A DNA stretch of 64,000 bases. Source: Tabrizicola piscis (GTDB taxonomy: Bacteria > Pseudomonadota > Alphaproteobacteria > Rhodobacterales > Rhodobacteraceae). Location: contig NZ_CP034328.1 in assembly GCF_003940805.1 (NCBI RefSeq), forward strand, positions 3,162,001-3,226,000, given 5' to 3'. Shown here piece after piece: positions 34,106-42,378 of the stretch. The first letter of the stretch is position 1; each line of letters starts with the position of its first letter. The position numbers and the translations under genes are program-made. A model generated the notes under the pieces. It made no database searches. It worked only from the letters and a program-made list of their open reading frames with translations, and was not told the origin of the DNA.

Positions 34106-35242
34106 TCAATCAAGCCAATCCGGCACCGGCAGGCCGGTCGCTTCGGGGTCGGACAGATACAGCGCCGCAAGGGCCAAGGTTGCCACAACGATCACCGCAA
34201 ACGCGATCTTCCAGATCGACCATGGCCGTTCCCCCTGAACCTCGCCCGTCTGGCCGTTGACAAGGAAGCGATAGCTTTTGCCGTTGTACTTGTAGGCGGC
34301 CATCCAGACCGGCAGCAGGATGTGCTTGAACGTCTCGTCCGACCAGTCGGTATCGACCGAATGGATGCGCTGTTCATCGCCACCGATGTCGCGGCGTACA
34401 TCGCTGCGGATGATGTCTGACATCCGGTCCCGGGCCTGCGCATGACCGTCAGACAAAGGGACGGTGTAGCCCTCGGCCTGAAATCCGGCAAGATAATCAG
34501 GGGTATAGGGGACAAGGTCGCCCAAATTCCACGGGGTCAGCTCATTGCCAAGCCGGGCGGGCAGGCTGGTTGAGGCCATGACCAGCACGTCATCAAACAC
34601 CCGCGCCACGCCGCCCCGGGCCGGATACCAGCGGGTGTGGCGAACCTGTTCCTGCCGGGTCTCCATCTTGCCGTTCACGCGGACGGTAACGGTGCGCGTT
34701 TCATAGTAATACTCGCCCCGTTCGCCGGAATAGCGGCTGGCTGTATCGGCATCAAAGGTCCAGAACGGGACATAGACCCCATTCATCGCCCGTCCCTTTC
34801 GGGCATATTCCAGCAGGGTTCCGGGCGCGAACCAAAGGCCGCCCATCCAGGCGATCATCGCTTTGCGGGCCTCGCCTTCCGTCAGCGCAAAGGGGACAAG
34901 CGCCTGCGGCTTGATATGCCGCTGTGTGCCGGTGTCCAGCACCACGGGCGTGGCGCAGAACGGGCATTGGGTCGCGTGGGTCGCGCCGGTGATTTCCACC
35001 TGCGCGCCACAGTTCGGGCATGAGGTGGTACGCACCTCAACCATGTCGCGGCCCGGCAGATCGTCCCGCAAGCCCTTGGCCAGATCAAGCTCTTGCAGCG
35101 CGCGCGACCGTGCCTTCGGCACGTCGGCGGGGATCGCCTGCACATGGCCACAATGGTCACAGGTCAGGCTGGTCTGGCCCGGCGCATAGCGCAGTTGCGC
35201 GCCGCATTGGGCGCAGGGCCAGCGGTGTTCCTCAACGGCCAT
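34106..35242 (-). CDS. Zinc-ribbon protein with a C-terminal membrane anchor
   Basis: 378-residue protein. Two zinc ribbons (CAQCGAQLRY with CDHCGHVQ; CPNCGAQVE with CPFCATPVV) lie in the first 100 residues. A large middle domain follows (IKPQALVPFALTEGEARKAM, WFAPGTLLEYARK, GVYVPFWTFDADTASRYSGERG), and a membrane helix lies near the C terminus (IWKIAFAVIVVATLALAALYL). Such proteins are often annotated TFIIB-type zinc ribbon or PriA-like, but this middle domain is not a helicase. It occurs with SPFH proteins in many bacteria. It is the last gene of the six-gene operon, 8 bp after the SPFH gene. Confidence 0.85.
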   Translation of the reverse strand: MAVEEHRWPCAQCGAQLRYAPGQTSLTCDHCGHVQAIPADVPKARSRALQELDLAKGLRDDLPGRDMVEVRTTSCPNCGAQVEITGATHATQCPFCATPVVLDTGTQRHIKPQALVPFALTEGEARKAMIAWMGGLWFAPGTLLEYARKGRAMNGVYVPFWTFDADTASRYSGERGEYYYETRTVTVRVNGKMETRQEQVRHTRWYPARGGVARVFDDVLVMASTSLPARLGNELTPWNLGDLVPYTPDYLAGFQAEGYTVPLSDGHAQARDRMSDIIRSDVRRDIGGDEQRIHSVDTDWSDETFKHILLPVWMAAYKYNGKSYRFLVNGQTGEVQGERPWSIWKIAFAVIVVATLALAALYLSDPEATGLPVPDWLD

Positions 35243-35250
35243 GGGTCAGG

Positions 35251-36360
35251 TCAGGGCTTGGGCGGCGGCGGGGGCACGGTGTCCAGAAGCTGGGCAAGCC
35301 CGGTCTCGGCGGCCATTTTCCAGCCCTCCTGGCCGGGGGTCCATACCATTGTCGCGCGGGTCAGCCGTCCTTGAGCGGCAAGCCCTGCAAGGTCGGCCAC
35401 GGCAAACGGTCCCTCGGTGGATCCATTGACCGCCAGATGCCAGACCTGCGCTACGTCGCGGGTCGGTGGCGGTGGGGGCGGCGGCGGTGGCGCGGCGACC
35501 GCACCGGGTGCCGCACCCCATGGCCCCATGTTCTGCGCCATGCCCATCCCCATGCCTGCGCCCATGCCCGCACCCATCGCAGCGCCCATGGCTGAACCCG
35601 GCTGGCCCATCGCTTCGGCGGCATTGAACTGCATGTACTTGTTCAGATCGCCCGCGACCCCGATCGAGGTGCGCTTGTCCAACGCCTTTTCCACCTCTTC
35701 CGGCAGGCTGATGTTTTCGATGTAGAACTCCACGATCGACAGGCCATATTCGCCCACTTGGGGCGCAATGGCATTGGCGATGATCTTGCCCAGATCGCCA
35801 GTGTTCGCCGCCATGTCGAGGACCGGAATCCCCGATTTCGCCAGCACCTGCGTGGCGGATTGGACAATCACATTGCGGATCTGAAAGCTGATCTCGTCCG
35901 ACGTGAACTCACCATCCGTGCCCACGACTTCCTGAATGAACTTGCCGGGGTCGGTGACCCGCATCGAATAGGTGCCAAAGGCGCGCAGGCGGACCGGGCC
36001 GAATTCCGGATCGCGCGCCATGATCGGGTTCTTCGTGCCCCATTTCTGGTCGTTGAACCGGGTGGTGTTGACGAAATAGACCTCGGACTTGAACGGGCTT
36101 TGAAAGCCGTGGTCCCAGTGCTGCAACGTGGTCATGATCGGCATGTTGTTGGTTTCCAACATGTAAAGCCCGGGGCCGAACACATCGGCCAACTGGCCTT
36201 CGTGGATGAACACCGCCGCCTGACCTTCGCGGACCGTCAGCTTGGCCCCCATCTTGATCGCCTGACCGCGCCGGTCAAAGCGCCAGACCATCGTATCGCG
36301 CGTGTCATCCAGCCACGAGATGACGTCGATAAATTCGCCCTTGAGGAAATCGAATACCAT
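35251..36360 (-). CDS. SPFH-domain protein with GYF_2 tail (YdjI-like)
   Basis: 369-residue protein: an SPFH (band 7-like) domain over about residues 30-230, with the virion-core-like start AVFIHEGQLADVFGPGLYML; a Gly/Met-rich linker (residues about 250-290); a run of nine prolines; then a GYF_2 domain (VWHLAVNGSTEGPFAVADLA, WTPGQEGWKM) and a Pro tail. SPFH proteins build membrane microdomains or scaffolds; GYF_2 binds Pro-rich or related ligands. It is cotranscribed with the zinc-ribbon gene (8-bp gap) and the DUF2927 gene (19-bp gap). B. subtilis YdjI, linked to membrane stress, is of this type. Confidence 0.88.
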   Translation of the reverse strand: MVFDFLKGEFIDVISWLDDTRDTMVWRFDRRGQAIKMGAKLTVREGQAAVFIHEGQLADVFGPGLYMLETNNMPIMTTLQHWDHGFQSPFKSEVYFVNTTRFNDQKWGTKNPIMARDPEFGPVRLRAFGTYSMRVTDPGKFIQEVVGTDGEFTSDEISFQIRNVIVQSATQVLAKSGIPVLDMAANTGDLGKIIANAIAPQVGEYGLSIVEFYIENISLPEEVEKALDKRTSIGVAGDLNKYMQFNAAEAMGQPGSAMGAAMGAGMGAGMGMGMAQNMGPWGAAPGAVAAPPPPPPPPPTRDVAQVWHLAVNGSTEGPFAVADLAGLAAQGRLTRATMVWTPGQEGWKMAAETGLAQLLDTVPPPPPKP

Positions 36361-36379
36361 GGGACCCTCCGGTAAAGTG

Positions 36380-37321
36380 TCAACTGTCGCCGCCGGTCAT
36401 CCGGCGCGCAAGGGATTCCACGATGGGCCGCGCTTCGGATGGGACCATGCCCGGCCGCAAGGCAGGGGAATACAGCATCCGCAGCAGCAGTTCATCGTGA
36501 TCGGTGAGCAGCGCGAATTCCTCGTCGTCGTTGAAGATCGACGGGCGCGCGCGCGGGCTGTCATTCGGCAGACCCAGCGCCTGGGCGATTTCCTCGTGCA
36601 TGCAGGACAGGCGCAGAAGGTCGGGATGTTCCGCCCGGATCACCGCAAAGGCGCGGGTATACGCCCCCGAATTGCCTTCGGACAGCGCGTAGACCAGGCA
36701 ATAGGTCGTGCGGGGCATGTTGGTGATGCCAGCCACATCCCCCGGCCCCAGATTGGGGATCGCCGCGCGGATCTTCGGCCCCAGCGCCTCGCGCTCATCT
36801 TCCGACACGATATGGATCAGGAAGTTCGGCGAGGCATCGTCGATCGCCATCGGATGCCCCGTCACCTGCGCCATCCGGGCCAGGAAACTGGCGATCCGCG
36901 CCCGGTCGGTGGCTTGACGGTCGGGCGGCACACTGGCGCCAAAGCGCAGACCGACACGGACCGGCACTTCCCAGCGACGCAGGCGGCTTTCAGTCTCTTC
37001 CCGGATGAACCCGCCGTTGCCCCGGCGATATTCGTCATAAAGCGCGATGCGCATGAAGTTTTCGGCCAGCATCCTGTCGGTGAACGGCACATTGCTGCCG
37101 CTGTCAGTGCGCAGCAGCCCTTGGGACAACAGGGTCTGCTGCACCTGCGCGTAATACATCATCGCCGCGGCACTTTTTGCCGTCGGTGCGCTGGGCGCAG
37201 GCGCCGCAGGTCCCTGAGGCGACGGCGGCCGCAAGGGACCGTCGCCCGGAAAGGTGCAAGCCGCCAGCGCAATGCATGCTGCCCCGGCCATCAGTGGTCT
37301 GAAAATCCTGTGTCGGGCCAT
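36380..37321 (-). CDS. DUF2927 lipoprotein, probable metalloprotease relative
   Basis: 313-residue lipoprotein (signal MARHRIFRPLMAGAACIALAAC; lipobox LAAC) with a Pro-rich stretch after the Cys. The DUF2927 domain follows, with the metallopeptidase-like motif CMHEEIAQALGLPND at about residues 240-254. HEEIA aligns with HExxH, but the second His is lacking (Q), as is usual in this family. A conserved SIFNDDEEFALLTDHDE follows. A role at the inner face of the outer membrane or in the periplasm is inferred from the lipobox. It sits between telA and the SPFH gene with 31- and 19-bp gaps. Confidence 0.85.
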   Translation of the reverse strand: MARHRIFRPLMAGAACIALAACTFPGDGPLRPPSPQGPAAPAPSAPTAKSAAAMMYYAQVQQTLLSQGLLRTDSGSNVPFTDRMLAENFMRIALYDEYRRGNGGFIREETESRLRRWEVPVRVGLRFGASVPPDRQATDRARIASFLARMAQVTGHPMAIDDASPNFLIHIVSEDEREALGPKIRAAIPNLGPGDVAGITNMPRTTYCLVYALSEGNSGAYTRAFAVIRAEHPDLLRLSCMHEEIAQALGLPNDSPRARPSIFNDDEEFALLTDHDELLLRMLYSPALRPGMVPSEARPIVESLARRMTGGDS

Positions 37322-37352
37322 GCCGGTCTGCTGTGTCCTTGATCCGGGGTCG

Positions 37353-38525
37353 TCAGGTGGGGGTCGCAGGGGTGATCTGGCGCGCCCGGGCCGAGGCGAG
37401 CGTATCGCGCAGCTCTGCCTCCATCTTCACCAGTTCCACTTCCGCCGCCGCGCGCCGGGCCTTGCCTTCATCGGCGATGGCCAGACTTTCGTTGATCGTG
37501 GCGATCAGCGTCGCATTGGCGTTCTTCACCGTGTCGATGTCGAACACGCCCCGCTCCATCTCCTCACGCACCACCTTGTTGGCCGCCTGCAGGTTTTCGG
37601 CATTGGCCTTCAGCAGCTCGTTGGTCAGATCGTTGGCATCCCGCACCGCTTCGGCGGCTTCCTTCGACCGCTGGATCGTCACGGCCTGCGCCAGCTGGGT
37701 TTCCCACAGCGGCACCGTGTTGACCAAGGTAGAGTTGATCTTGGTCACCAGCGACTTGTCGTTTTCCTGCACCAGCCGGATCGACGGCAGCGACTGCATT
37801 GTCACCTGCCGCGTCAGTTTCAGATCATGCACTCGGCGTTCCAGATCGTCCCGCGCGGCGCGGATATCGCGCAATTCCTGCGCGCGGATCACCTGATCGG
37901 CCTCAGGGGCGGCGGCAACTTCGGCTTCCTTGGCGGGGATCACGGTGCTGTCCACATCAGCCAGCTTTGCCGTGCCCGCCGCGATGTAAAGCCCCAGTTC
38001 ATTGTAGAAATCGAGCGTCTTTGCATAAAGGACATCAAGGCTTTTGATGTCCTTCAGCAGCGTGTGTTCGTGGGTCAGAAGTTCCGAGGTGATCTTGTCG
38101 ATCTGGCCCTGAACGTCCTCATATTGCGCGACGAATTCCGCGAAGGGGGCGGCACGGCCCAGCAGCCGTTCCCACCAGCTGGATTCGCGGCGCAGGTCCA
38201 ATTCATCCACGGCAAAGCCCCGGATCGTGGTCACGATCTTGCGCAAGCTGTCGCCCGCGGGGCCCACATCCTTGTTCTTCACGTCCTGCAGCATCGCCTG
38301 GCTGATCACCTGCAGTTCCGCCTGTGCCGACGACCCGAAAGCGATGATCGACTGGGTATTTGACAGGTCCACTTCGGACATCCGCTGCCGGATCGCCTCG
38401 GCCTGCGGGGCAGGGGCGGCCTCCAGCGGCACTACCTCGGCCATGGGTTCCGGCAGGATCACGGCGGTGACTTTCTCGACCTCGGTCAGAAACGCGGTGG
38501 CATCGGCTTGGACGGTTGTGGACAT
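37353..38525 (-). CDS. telA: Toxic anion resistance protein TelA/KlaA
   Basis: 390-residue cytoplasmic, strongly alpha-helical protein of the TelA family (tellurite resistance, KlaA/YceH). Marks include IIAFGSSAQAELQVISQAML, WWERLLGR, HEHTLLKDIKSLDVLYAKTL, VTMQSLPSIRLVQENDKSLVTKI and a C-terminal ATLIATINESLAIADEGKARR. TelA proteins occur with XpaC in stress operons, and plasmid KlaA gives tellurite and phage-related phenotypes; the mechanism is unknown. The start ATG at 38525 has AAGGGGG upstream. It is preceded 22 bp earlier by xpaC. Confidence 0.93.
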   Translation of the reverse strand: MSTTVQADATAFLTEVEKVTAVILPEPMAEVVPLEAAPAPQAEAIRQRMSEVDLSNTQSIIAFGSSAQAELQVISQAMLQDVKNKDVGPAGDSLRKIVTTIRGFAVDELDLRRESSWWERLLGRAAPFAEFVAQYEDVQGQIDKITSELLTHEHTLLKDIKSLDVLYAKTLDFYNELGLYIAAGTAKLADVDSTVIPAKEAEVAAAPEADQVIRAQELRDIRAARDDLERRVHDLKLTRQVTMQSLPSIRLVQENDKSLVTKINSTLVNTVPLWETQLAQAVTIQRSKEAAEAVRDANDLTNELLKANAENLQAANKVVREEMERGVFDIDTVKNANATLIATINESLAIADEGKARRAAAEVELVKMEAELRDTLASARARQITPATPT

Positions 38526-38547
38526 GGGCAATCCCCCTTGGAAAAGA

Positions 38548-39411
38548 TCAATGGTCAAGCTTGAGACGGTCACGCAACACGGCGATCTCTACATCCAGAT
38601 CACTGCGGTTGTTTGACAGGAAGGCGGTGGTCTTCTGCGCGAAGGTGGTTTCCAGATCGGTCAGCAGCGATTCATAGTCGCTGCGGGCGGCAGCATCACG
38701 GGTCTGGGCGTAGTGGTCGGCGAATTTCACCGTCGCGTCACGCGCACCCATCAGGTAGACCGACAGGTACTTGCGCGCGGCGGTCAGATCGCCAGGATCG
38801 CCTTCGATCGTCCGGAACAAAGTGCGGGCGGCCGTGGCGAACTTGTCGACCCGCCGCTCAAGCGCACGGTCCCCGGCGCGCTGGATTGCGTCCTTCATCG
38901 CCGCCAAATGCGCCTCGCCCTCTTCCACCGCTTTGGCCACGCGGCCGGTCTGAAAGGCGTCAAGCCCTTCCATGCCCTTGTCGGCCATCGGGTCCAGCCC
39001 GAAGGAAAACAGATGCAGGCCCGCGCCCACCAGCGCAAAGATCGCCGGGTAGATCAGCCCAAGCTCTGCAATCGCGCCGCCCACGGCCAGCGCGACCCCG
39101 GTCAGCGCCGCCCCGGCCATCTTGCGCGGAAAGGCCGGGCGGCGGGCAAGTTTACGCGCGTTGTAGGCGGCCTCGGCCCGCAAGCCTTCCCGCGTGGTCC
39201 AGGCCGACAGGATCAAAAGACCCCCGGCGGCAAGGCCCAGTAACATCTCGCGCGGGCCATCGCCAAAGGCGGGAAACAGAAACAGGAAAGCCGACAGGAA
39301 CAGCACGTTGCAGCGCCACAAGCCCTTTGGGCGGGGCGCGGCCACCGCTGCGGGACTTTCAGCTGGGCGACTGCCGCTGGGAGAGTATTTGCCGCCAAAC
39401 CGTTCGGCCAT
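38548..39411 (-). CDS. XpaC-family (5-bromo-4-chloroindolyl phosphate hydrolysis) protein
   Basis: 287-residue membrane protein. Two pairs of membrane segments occupy residues about 30-60 and 95-140 (VLFLSAFLFLFPAF, MLLGLAAGGLLILSAW, LTGVALAVGGAIAELGLIYPAIFAL). A cytoplasmic helical domain follows, GVLRRVDKFATAARTLFRTIE-like, with RKYLSVYLMGARDATVKFADHY. XpaC was named for a hydrolysis phenotype in Bacillus; its activity is unproven. It nearly always occurs next to TelA. The start ATG shares its A with the TGA stop of the 27-codon gene upstream (TGATG), so translation is coupled. Confidence 0.88.
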   Translation of the reverse strand: MAERFGGKYSPSGSRPAESPAAVAAPRPKGLWRCNVLFLSAFLFLFPAFGDGPREMLLGLAAGGLLILSAWTTREGLRAEAAYNARKLARRPAFPRKMAGAALTGVALAVGGAIAELGLIYPAIFALVGAGLHLFSFGLDPMADKGMEGLDAFQTGRVAKAVEEGEAHLAAMKDAIQRAGDRALERRVDKFATAARTLFRTIEGDPGDLTAARKYLSVYLMGARDATVKFADHYAQTRDAAARSDYESLLTDLETTFAQKTTAFLSNNRSDLDVEIAVLRDRLKLDH

Positions 39412-39494
39412 CACGATCCCCCGGACCAGGCAACATAGGCTACAAGCCCAACCAGCAAAACAAACGACAGGGTCCGCAGTCCGGTTCCCGACAT
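39411..39494 (-). CDS. 27-residue membrane microprotein upstream of xpaC
   Basis: Very short frame with ATG at 39494 and TGA at 39411-39413. It encodes MSGTGLRTLSFVLLVGLVAY followed by VAWSGGS, a single membrane helix with short ends. Its stop overlaps the xpaC start (TGATG). The upstream AGGGGG is a modest ribosome site. The hydrophobic helix and coupling make it a credible small membrane protein, but it could be a coupling leader with no product role. Confidence 0.5.
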   Translation of the reverse strand: MSGTGLRTLSFVLLVGLVAYVAWSGGS

Positions 39495-39539
39495 TCTTGC
39501 CCCCTGTTGCGGCCACACACTTGTCTCAGCTTAGCCGAT

Positions 39540-39571
39540 GCCCCCGGACCATGCCAGCGGCGACCGGGGGC
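39540..39571 (-). terminator. GC hairpin between rluB and the telA operon
   Basis: Eight-base arms GCCCCCGG/CCGGGGGC (39540-39547 and 39564-39571) with a 16-base loop. It lies between the telA operon start and the 3' end of rluB, which read in the same direction, so it would be in the operon's leader or upstream. There is no U-run. Confidence 0.35.
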
Positions 39572-39624
39572 ACTAGGCGGCAATCTTCCCGGGTATTTGG
39601 CCAACGGGCCGTGGCCGCGGTGGG

Positions 39625-40776
39625 TCAGCCCTTCCGCGGTCCGGGCGGTCGTTTCGGGCCGGTGCCCGGTCCGCCACTGCGGCTGGGTCTGGGGCCCGCT
39701 CCGGCCCCGGCGCGGGGGCTGCGCACAGGGCGATCTGCTGGGCGATCAGCTGCGTCTGGCTTGCCTGCCGGGCGACGGGTGGCCTTTTGCCAGGTATCGG
39801 ACAGGGTCTTCAAACCCTCTCCCGCGCGCAGCGGACGTTTCGCAGCGCGGGGGTCTGCATCGCCCGCCGCCCGCTCGGTTCGCTGGGGGCGTGGCGCCGA
39901 GGTTGTCTTGCCCCGCTCTTCGGTCCCTGCCTCCTTGCCGACAGATGGCCTTGGCGCGCGGCGCAACTGCTTGGCCTCGGGCGTCGCCCCCGGCGTGGTC
40001 TCGGCCAGCCCAAGCTGTTCGCGCAGGACGCGAGGTTTGATCTCCTCAACCTCGCCCGGCTGCAGTTCGTTCAGCCGGAACGGACCGTATGAGATGCGGA
40101 TCAGCCGGTTCACCGTCACGCCGATATGGTCCATCGCGCGGCGGATTTCGCGGTTCTTGCCTTCGCGCAGACCCACCGTCAGCCAGGCATTCGCCCCCTG
40201 ATGCCGGTCAATCTTCACTTCCATCGGCCGGAAGCGGTCGCCGTCGATGGTGATGCCCTTGCGCAGGGGTTCGATCTCCGGCTCGGTCGGGTTGCCCTTC
40301 ACCCGCACCCGGTACTTGCGGAGCCAGCCGGTTGAGGGCAGCTCCAGCCGGCGCTTGAGTTCGCCGTCATTGGTCAAGAGCAGCAGCCCTTCGGAATTGA
40401 GGTCAAGCCGGCCAACCGACATCACCCGGGGCATGTCTTCGGGCAGGTGGTCGAACACCGTATCGCGCCCCTTTTCGTCCGAGGCCGAGGTGACCAGACC
40501 TTCGGGCTTGTAGTAAAGCCACAGCCGCGCCGGTTCGGGGGCACCCACGGGTTCCCCCCGCACGGTGATCTTGTCGGCGGCGGTGACGTTCAGGGCGGGC
40601 GAGGTGATGACCTTGCCGTTCACCGTGACCTCGCCCAGCTCGATCAGCCGCTCCGCCTCGCGGCGCGAGGCGATGCCGGCGCGGGACAGGACCTTGGCGA
40701 TGCGCTCGCCCTCGGTTGTCTTCGCGGGCGTGGCAGCGGGCTTCTTGGGGGCTTTGGGCTTTTCTTTTCCGGCCAT
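39625..40776 (-). CDS. rluB: Pseudouridine synthase RluB-type with a long basic tail
   Basis: 383-residue RluB/RsuA-type enzyme that makes pseudouridine in 23S (probably U2605) or 16S rRNA. It has an N-terminal Lys/Pro-rich tail, an S4 domain (RIAKVLSRAGIASRREAERLI), the catalytic GRLDLNSEGLLLLTNDGEL (Asp), and RKYRVRVKG and GKNREIRR. The last 130 residues are low-complexity Arg/Pro/Ala. I place the start at the ATG at 40776, which has AAGGA eight bases upstream, and not at the frame's first codon. Repeat copy C overlaps its leader. Confidence 0.92.
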   Translation of the reverse strand: MAGKEKPKAPKKPAATPAKTTEGERIAKVLSRAGIASRREAERLIELGEVTVNGKVITSPALNVTAADKITVRGEPVGAPEPARLWLYYKPEGLVTSASDEKGRDTVFDHLPEDMPRVMSVGRLDLNSEGLLLLTNDGELKRRLELPSTGWLRKYRVRVKGNPTEPEIEPLRKGITIDGDRFRPMEVKIDRHQGANAWLTVGLREGKNREIRRAMDHIGVTVNRLIRISYGPFRLNELQPGEVEEIKPRVLREQLGLAETTPGATPEAKQLRRAPRPSVGKEAGTEERGKTTSAPRPQRTERAAGDADPRAAKRPLRAGEGLKTLSDTWQKATRRPAGKPDAADRPADRPVRSPRAGAGAGPRPSRSGGPGTGPKRPPGPRKG

Positions 40777-40806
40777 GGACTTCATCCTTCGGCGCGGGGT
40801 GGCCAG

Positions 40807-40864
40807 CCCCGGGGGTTTTCCACCCCCGGAACCCGCAGGATATTTGAGCAAAGATGAAAGAGCA
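40807..40864 (-). repeat. REP-like leader repeat, copy C
   Basis: On the minus strand this has the same order as copies A and B: pyrimidine-rich start, GCTCAAATATCC core, then hairpin arms (40809-40816 and 40822-40829). It lies in the leader of rluB. The opposite end overlaps the start codon of tadA (ATG at 40854), which is divergent. Confidence 0.65.
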
Positions 40865-41315
40865 ACGCGAAGGGTTCAGGTCGTTCATGGCCGCCGCTCT
40901 GGAAGAGGCGCGGGCGGCCGCTGTCCGGGGGGAAGTGCCGGTCGGGGCGGTGATCGTTTCCGGCGGGCAGGTCGTGGCGCGGGCGGGGAATCGGACGCGG
41001 GAACTGGCGGACCCCACCGCCCATGCCGAGATGCTGGCGATCCGTGAGGCTTGCCGCGTGGCGGGGTCGGAGCGGCTGGGGGGGCATGATCTTTACGTCA
41101 CGCTGGAGCCCTGTCCGATGTGTGCCGCCGCGATCAGTGCGGCGCGGATTGACCGGCTTTACTATGGGGCGGCGGACCCGAAGTCGGGGGGGGTTGCGGT
41201 GGGGGCGCGGGTCTTCAGCCACCCGCAGTGCCACCATGTCCCCGAGGTCTATGACGGGATCGGGGGGGGCGAGGCGGAGGCTTTGCTGAAGGGGTTCTTT
41301 GCCGCCAAAAGGTAG
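40854..41315 (+). CDS. tadA: tRNA-specific adenosine deaminase
   Basis: 153-residue deaminase converting A34 to inosine in tRNA-Arg(ACG). The zinc site is HAEM (about residue 59, with catalytic Glu) and PCPMCAAAI. VPVGAVIV and the C-terminal KGFFAAKR are also family-typical. The ATG at 40854 lies inside repeat copy C; an internal ATG (40887) would still leave the catalytic core. It is divergent from rluB, and the 3' side abuts a 134-bp tandem repeat. Confidence 0.93.
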   Translation: MKEQREGFRSFMAAALEEARAAAVRGEVPVGAVIVSGGQVVARAGNRTRELADPTAHAEMLAIREACRVAGSERLGGHDLYVTLEPCPMCAAAISAARIDRLYYGAADPKSGGVAVGARVFSHPQCHHVPEVYDGIGGGEAEALLKGFFAAKR

Positions 41316-41358
41316 TGTCCCGGGCGGGGACATCGGTTCGGCGTAAGGAAATCAATCG

Positions 41359-41627
41359 GTTGCAAGCGACGATTCAGGATGTGGAAACCATTTCGCAGCC
41401 TGAGGTGCCGTGCCGTGCCGTCAGTCAGCCTCCCCGATCGGCGCGTCCCCAAGAGGGACAAGGGGGCGCGCCGTGGATTGGGGGCGGTTTCAGATGCAAG
41501 CGACGATTCAGGATGTGGAAACAATTTCGCAGCCTGAAGTGCCGTGCCGTGCCGTGAGACAGCTTCCCGGATCGGCGCGTCCCCAAGAGGGGCAAGGGGG
41601 CGCGCCGTGGATTGCGGGCGGTGTCAG
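41359..41627. repeat. Two tandem copies of a 134-bp unit
   Basis: Copies begin at 41361 and 41495, exactly 134 bp apart, with about ten percent difference. Each carries a TGCAAGCGAC start, a CGATTCAGGATGTGG part, three GCCGT repeats, and a GC-rich hairpin (GGCGCG with CGCGCC). A third start (TCAGATGC) lies at the stop of the hydrolase gene, so the unit probably arose from that gene's 3' end. It fills the 308-bp gap between convergent tadA and the hydrolase. Confidence 0.85.
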
Positions 41628-42322
41628 ATGCGGATGGGGTCCAGCACCTCATGCTCGATCACCTCGACCCCCGGGGGCAGGCCTGCGCGCAGGGCGCTGG
41701 CGTCCTGGGCAAGGATCGGGAAGGTCTTGTAGTGGCAGGGGATCACCCAGCGGAAGTTGAACCATTTCCGCGCAGCCCAGGCGGCGCGCGCCATGTCCAT
41801 CGTGTAATGCCCGCCACAGGACAGGATGCCGATGTCGGGCTGGTGGTATTCGGCCATCCAGCCCATGTCGGCCATGATGTCGGTATCGCCCGAGACATAG
41901 ATCGTGTGGCCTTCGCCCGCGATCATGAACCCGGCCGCGTCACCCGCTGGCAGCAGACCCTTGTCGCCAAAGTCGATGCTGGCGGAATGGACGGCGTTGA
42001 CCATCGTCACTTTCGCGCCGCCAAGGTCGAGCGTGCCGCCCTTGCCGAAGCCGACCGTTTCGACCCCGCCTTGCGCGTTCAGCCATTCGGACAGTTCATG
42101 GATGCAATGCACCTTGATCCCCAGCTTTTTCGCCAGACGCGCCGCATCGGCGGCATGGTCGCCGTGGGCATGGGTCAGAAGGATATGGGTCGCGCCGGAA
42201 ATCGCCTCATCCTCGCGCCCGGCGGGGAACAGGGGGTTTCCGGTCAGCCAGGGGTCGACCAGAAGGACGGCAGTTTCAATCTCGATCCGGAAGCCGGAAT
42301 GTCCAAGCCAGGTGATCTGCAT
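41624..42322 (-). CDS. UPF0173 metal-dependent hydrolase (metallo-beta-lactamase fold)
   Basis: 232-residue YtkL/UPF0173 protein. The start MQITWLGHSGFRIE and the metal-binding THAHGDH motif are present, with HSASIDF, VSGDTDIM and a late IPCHYKTFP as further metal or fold residues. It has a metallo-beta-lactamase fold and probably hydrolyses a small phosphate or ester; the substrate is unknown. Its stop is part of the tandem repeat downstream. It is divergent from the ceramidase gene, with 56 bp between the starts. Confidence 0.92.
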   Translation of the reverse strand: MQITWLGHSGFRIEIETAVLLVDPWLTGNPLFPAGREDEAISGATHILLTHAHGDHAADAARLAKKLGIKVHCIHELSEWLNAQGGVETVGFGKGGTLDLGGAKVTMVNAVHSASIDFGDKGLLPAGDAAGFMIAGEGHTIYVSGDTDIMADMGWMAEYHQPDIGILSCGGHYTMDMARAAWAARKWFNFRWVIPCHYKTFPILAQDASALRAGLPPGVEVIEHEVLDPIRI

Positions 42323-42378
42323 GGGCGTCTCCTTCGCACTATGTTGGGAAGCGCATACCATCTAGGACGCACAGCCCG

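Noticed and set aside
41315..41760. Plus- and minus-strand frames in the tandem repeat (about 70-116 codons)
   Set aside because: They are created by the repeat itself; the same residues recur 134 bp apart and no family is seen.
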